Assembly: GCA_026389675.1 (NCBI GenBank)
Contig: JAPLHJ010000160.1
Span: 1-9,143, forward strand
Source of the DNA: Chloroflexota bacterium
GTDB taxonomy: Bacteria > Chloroflexota > Dehalococcoidia > GIF9 > UBA5629
Direction: 5' to 3'
Length of the DNA stretch: 9,143 nucleotides
The notes below the pieces were generated by a model. That model had not been told where the DNA came from. It made no database searches and saw nothing but the letters and a program-made list of their open reading frames with translations. Shown piece by piece: positions 6,782 to 9,143 of this stretch (positions are counted from its first letter, which is position 1; each line of letters begins with the position of its first letter). Made by a program: the position numbers and the translations under genes.

Positions 6782-7519
6782 ATGAAACTGCAGATTAAAC
6801 CTCTGTTGGCGTTGTTAACAGCTGTAACCATACTTGGTCCGGCGTTCATAGCCGCATCATGTACGGCGCCCGCGACATCTCCTCCTGCCTCTGCGCCGGC
6901 GGCCAACCGGCCACCCCTCATTCAAGCAATAAACGGCGCCAGCGATTGGCAACCACAGGCGGAAGGGGATTTTACCTGTGTGGCGTCAGACCCCGACAGC
7001 GATAACCTGACTTACGCCTGGTCGGCGGATAACGGCACAATTAAGGGCAACGGGGCTTCCGCCAGATGGACATCGCCCCCATCTATGGGAAAATATCATA
7101 TTACCGTAACGGTCAGTGACGGCCAGGGAGGGGAGGCCAGTGCAGGCCAGGAGGTCAGGGTAATTATCAATGCCGACGGCAGCGTATCCCAGGACGCGCC
7201 CGTCGTTTTGAAAATGTCCTTCCCCTCGAAGGAAACCGTCACGGTTGCGGGAAGGATGCGCATCTGGACGGCTATACCTATCGAGTGCATCGTCGATAGC
7301 CCGGACGGCAGGAACCTCAAATATACCTGGAGCGCTGCCAGCGGGAGGTTCCAGGCGGCAAGGGGGCTAAGCCTGGAGGGCGGCACCGCCAGCAGGGTCA
7401 ACTGGATATCCCCGGGGGCCGGGGGCGACTACACGGTCAATGTCACGGTGACCGACAGCAGCGGCAATGAAGCGAAGGGACAGGTCAATTTCAAAGTTAT
7501 CTGCTGCACCACCGAGTAG
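6782..7519 (+). CDS. lipoprotein with two Ig/PKD-like domains (paralogue 2)
   Basis: 245-residue paralogue of the preceding gene. I start it at ATG 6782 because this gives a normal signal peptide (MKLQIKPLLALL) with Cys27 in AASC; an in-frame TTG at 6764 would add six polar residues, and neither start has a strong ribosome binding site. After a short Ala/Pro linker come two beta domains. The first (about 46-130) contains CVASDPDSDNLTYAW (66-80) and NGTIKGNG. The second (about 140-240) contains LKYTWSAASGRF, GTASRVNWISPGAGGDY and DSSGNEA. Cys66, Cys169 and the terminal pair Cys241-Cys242 match those of the first copy, as do the linker positions, so the pair arose by tandem duplication of a whole two-domain gene. 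The copies have diverged a good deal outside the core motifs. The function is unknown; surface binding or a structural role is the safest reading. Confidence 0.85.
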   Translation: MKLQIKPLLALLTAVTILGPAFIAASCTAPATSPPASAPAANRPPLIQAINGASDWQPQAEGDFTCVASDPDSDNLTYAWSADNGTIKGNGASARWTSPPSMGKYHITVTVSDGQGGEASAGQEVRVIINADGSVSQDAPVVLKMSFPSKETVTVAGRMRIWTAIPIECIVDSPDGRNLKYTWSAASGRFQAARGLSLEGGTASRVNWISPGAGGDYTVNVTVTDSSGNEAKGQVNFKVICCTTE

Positions 7520-7527
7520 AGGATAAA

Positions 7528-7559
7528 CCGGGCAAATCAGTATTTTGCCGGCAACCGGC
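7528..7559 (+). other. overlapping inverted repeats after the lipoprotein pair
   Basis: CCGG-G-CAAA (7528-7536) can pair with TTTGCCGG (7544-7551), leaving one bulged G. Alternatively, GCCGG (7547-7551) can pair with CCGGC (7555-7559) across a 3-base loop. The two stems share bases and exclude each other. No T-run follows directly, only TTATTATATT at 7571-7580, so this is at best a weak terminator between the lipoprotein pair and the dehydrogenase. The remainder of 7520-7646 shows no gene and no convincing promoter hexamers. Confidence 0.3.
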
Positions 7560-7646
7560 GCCGGGCCGCCTTATTATATTCTTCAGTATTCCATATTTAT
7601 GCCTCTTGCATTAGAATATCCCTATTAATAGTGGCAGGAGGTATGT

Positions 7647-8453
7647 ATGAGCAAATACGAGGTCAAGGGTAAGAACGTCCTGATCACGGGCGCGGCTTCC
7701 GGCATCGGCCGGGAATTTTCCAAGCTCTTCGCTGCGGACGGCGCCAACCTGGTGCTGGACGACCTGCCGGCCAAAAAAGAGGTGCTGGCTCAATGGGCCA
7801 AAGAGCTCGCCGCTAAATACAATATCAATACATGGTCATTCAGCATCGACCTCTCTACAGAAAATGGCCCGGAGCAGCTTTATGCTTCAGCCAGGGAAGC
7901 GGCGGGTTCCATAGACGTTCTTATGAACGATGCCGGCACGCTCGAATATGGGAATTTTTCGGAAATCGATTACGCCAGGCAGGTCTTCATGGTCAAAACC
8001 AACGCTCTGGCCCTATTCAAGCTTACCTGGCTCGCGCTGCAGGATATGAAAAAAGCGGGCGGCGGCAGGATAATCAATATGTCGTCCTGCGCGGCTTTTC
8101 AGCCTACCCTTTACCATGCGGCCTACGGCGCCAGCAAGGCTTTCGTACAGAACCTCAGTGAGACCGTTAACGCCGAGCTGTCAGGCACCGGTATCAAGGT
8201 TTTCGCTTTCAGCCCGCCGTACACCAGAACACCGCTGCTGAAGGCCGGCAACCTTCCGGAAAAACTGCGCTGGTTCGCTATCAGCGGACTCTGGGACCCG
8301 GCGGTTATTGCCAAACAGGGCTATAAGGCCTTCAAGCAGGGCAAGACCATGTTTATCCCCGGGCCGATGAACTGGCTGATGCACTCGGTCATCGTGCGCC
8401 TGACTCCGCACAGCCTGTTGAATATGACCTCGAAGCTGATGATGAAGGGATAG
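7647..8453 (+). CDS. short-chain dehydrogenase/reductase (SDR)
   Basis: 268-residue classical SDR oxidoreductase, cytoplasmic. The cofactor motif TGAASGIG is at 14-21. The second strand ends with LVLDD (35-39), and an Asp at this place usually selects NAD(H) over NADP(H). The structural NNAG motif appears as NDAG (94-97), a mild variant. The catalytic set is Asn119, Ser147 (NMSS), Tyr160 and Lys164 (YGASK), with normal spacing. The post-strand-6 motif, usually Pro-Gly, reads SPPYTRTPLL (189-198). The C-terminal third (NWLMHSVIVRLTPHSLL) is hydrophobic and amphipathic, as in SDRs that act on lipid-like substrates, but the substrate cannot be named. AGGAGG (7636-7641) lies 5 bases before the ATG; an overlapping ATG at 7643 is out of frame. 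It is followed after 28 bases by the M28-type peptidase gene and probably transcribed with it. Confidence 0.92.
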   Translation: MSKYEVKGKNVLITGAASGIGREFSKLFAADGANLVLDDLPAKKEVLAQWAKELAAKYNINTWSFSIDLSTENGPEQLYASAREAAGSIDVLMNDAGTLEYGNFSEIDYARQVFMVKTNALALFKLTWLALQDMKKAGGGRIINMSSCAAFQPTLYHAAYGASKAFVQNLSETVNAELSGTGIKVFAFSPPYTRTPLLKAGNLPEKLRWFAISGLWDPAVIAKQGYKAFKQGKTMFIPGPMNWLMHSVIVRLTPHSLLNMTSKLMMKG

Positions 8454-8481
8454 CCAGGTCAATTTTTTTAGAGGTTTGTAT

Positions 8482-9143
8482 ATGCTGAAATTGCCCGTTT
8501 ATTTATTAGTCCTCTTATGCTTTAGTCTCGTGTTTGCCTCATGTGCCCCTGCAGTCCAACCGGTCTATGCCAAACCGTTGAGCGGGGCCAGCCTGTATGC
8601 AGACGTGGTGAAATATACAGCCTTTGAGAACCACCGCACGGCCTCGCCGGGGGATATTGCCACCTCGGAGTGGCTGGCGAGCGAGCTGAACAAGGCTGGC
8701 TTCAAAGCCGAGGTCAGATCCTGGAAGCTGAAGCAGTTTTTCCTTTCCGGATGCGACCTCAAGGTCGACGGGGCATCCGTGGAGAGCTTCCCCGGCTGGT
8801 ATCCCAATGCCGCTCCCGTGACCGCCGCCCTGGCCGTCTACGATGACGGCGACACGGGTAACTTGAAAGGTAAAATAGCCTACGCGGGGCCAAAGTACGG
8901 GGCCATCTCCAATACGGGCGGCATCAAGCTGGTGGAAAAAATCCGCGACGCCGGCGCTGTCGGCCTGGTCGTGGCCTGCCACGGCACGGCCGACAACGGC
9001 CTGCTCGTGGCCGCCAACGCCGAGATGAAGAGTACCGGCCCGGAATATTACCAGGCCGCGCGGCCCATCCCGGTGGCGCTCGTGGCGACTAACGATGACG
9101 CCAGGCTGGCCGCAGCCGCGCAGGCCGTTCTCCATGACCGCCC
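8482..9143 (+). CDS. M28-type peptidase lipoprotein with PA domain, N-terminal part (3' end outside window)
   Basis: The frame opens at ATG 8482 with GAGG (8471-8474) 7 bases upstream and stays open through the right edge, 220 full codons without a stop. The signal peptide MLKLPVYLLVLLCF leads to the lipobox FASC (Cys21). Residues about 37-80 (LYADVVKYTAFENHRTAS, then TSEWLASELNKAGFKAEV) resemble the N-terminal helix and strand of M28 zinc aminopeptidases, where the protease fold starts before an inserted protease-associated (PA) domain. Residues about 128-205 (LKGKIAYAG, then GGIKLVEKIRDAGAVGLVV, and later PIPVALVATNDDARL) look like that PA domain. The zinc ligands would lie beyond the window, so activity cannot be judged. 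The expected role is aminopeptidase action on external peptides. It could instead be a PA-domain protein of another peptidase family. Confidence 0.75.
   Translation, partial: MLKLPVYLLVLLCFSLVFASCAPAVQPVYAKPLSGASLYADVVKYTAFENHRTASPGDIATSEWLASELNKAGFKAEVRSWKLKQFFLSGCDLKVDGASVESFPGWYPNAAPVTAALAVYDDGDTGNLKGKIAYAGPKYGAISNTGGIKLVEKIRDAGAVGLVVACHGTADNGLLVAANAEMKSTGPEYYQAARPIPVALVATNDDARLAAAAQAVLHDR

Noticed and set aside
7607..7629. TTGCAT and TATTAA as a promoter for the dehydrogenase
   Set aside because: The two hexamers are only about 11 bases apart, far from the usual 16-18.
8463..8469. T-run between the dehydrogenase and the M28-type peptidase, as a possible terminator
   Set aside because: I find no GC-rich stem before it, and the downstream gene starts only 28 bases after the dehydrogenase stop with its own ribosome binding site.
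8539..9135. 198-residue minus-strand open frame near the right edge
   Set aside because: It is antisense to the M28-type peptidase gene, which has a signal peptide, lipobox, ribosome binding site and recognisable domains; the minus-strand translation has no family features.
1..9143. CRISPR array, tRNA, rRNA, insertion sequence, phage or toxin-antitoxin genes
   Set aside because: No regularly spaced direct repeats, RNA gene motifs, transposase or integrase motifs were seen on either strand.

Overview
The window looks like a chromosomal segment of an anaerobic, moderately GC-rich bacterium, plausibly from the Chloroflexota (Dehalococcoidia-like). This rests on gene content (rubrerythrin, an ADP-forming acyl-CoA synthetase-type protein, PKD-like lipoproteins, clear Shine-Dalgarno sites and use of TTG starts), not on a marker gene, so the placement is tentative. 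I see no rRNA, tRNA, CRISPR array, insertion sequence, phage gene or attachment site.

Layout. On the + strand, the left edge holds the C-terminal part of a NorD-type von Willebrand factor A (VWA) protein (1-666). It converges on a block of four minus-strand genes, which in reading order are: an ADP-forming acyl-CoA synthetase alpha-type protein (5831-4368), rubrerythrin (4231-3653), an APC-family amino acid permease (about 3578-2061) and a secreted S28/S37-like serine peptidase lipoprotein (1996-680). A good intrinsic terminator lies between rubrerythrin and the permease, so this block is probably not one operon. A 194-base, partly very AT-rich divergent region (5832-6025) separates it from a plus-strand block. 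That block has two tandem paralogous lipoproteins with two Ig/PKD-like domains each (6026-6751 and 6782-7519), a short-chain dehydrogenase (7647-8453), and the 5' part of an M28-type, PA-domain peptidase lipoprotein (8482 to the right edge). The last gene runs off the window without a stop.

How the genes may work together (inference). Four of the eight genes encode predicted lipoproteins and two of these are exopeptidase-like. With an amino acid permease and an acyl-CoA synthetase (ADP-forming) type protein nearby, this suggests a cell that digests external protein or peptides, imports the products and may conserve energy from the resulting acyl-CoAs. Rubrerythrin adds peroxide protection typical of anaerobes. 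I see no clear evidence for a wholly new system. The items most worth a second look are the paralogous two-domain lipoprotein pair with conserved cysteines, a strong ribosome binding site with a 12-codon ORF and hairpin ahead of rubrerythrin, and a terminator whose U-tract overlaps the apparent start of the permease.

No gene-free stretch exceeds 300 bases. The longest are 5832-6025, 4232-4367 and 7520-7646, each described below.
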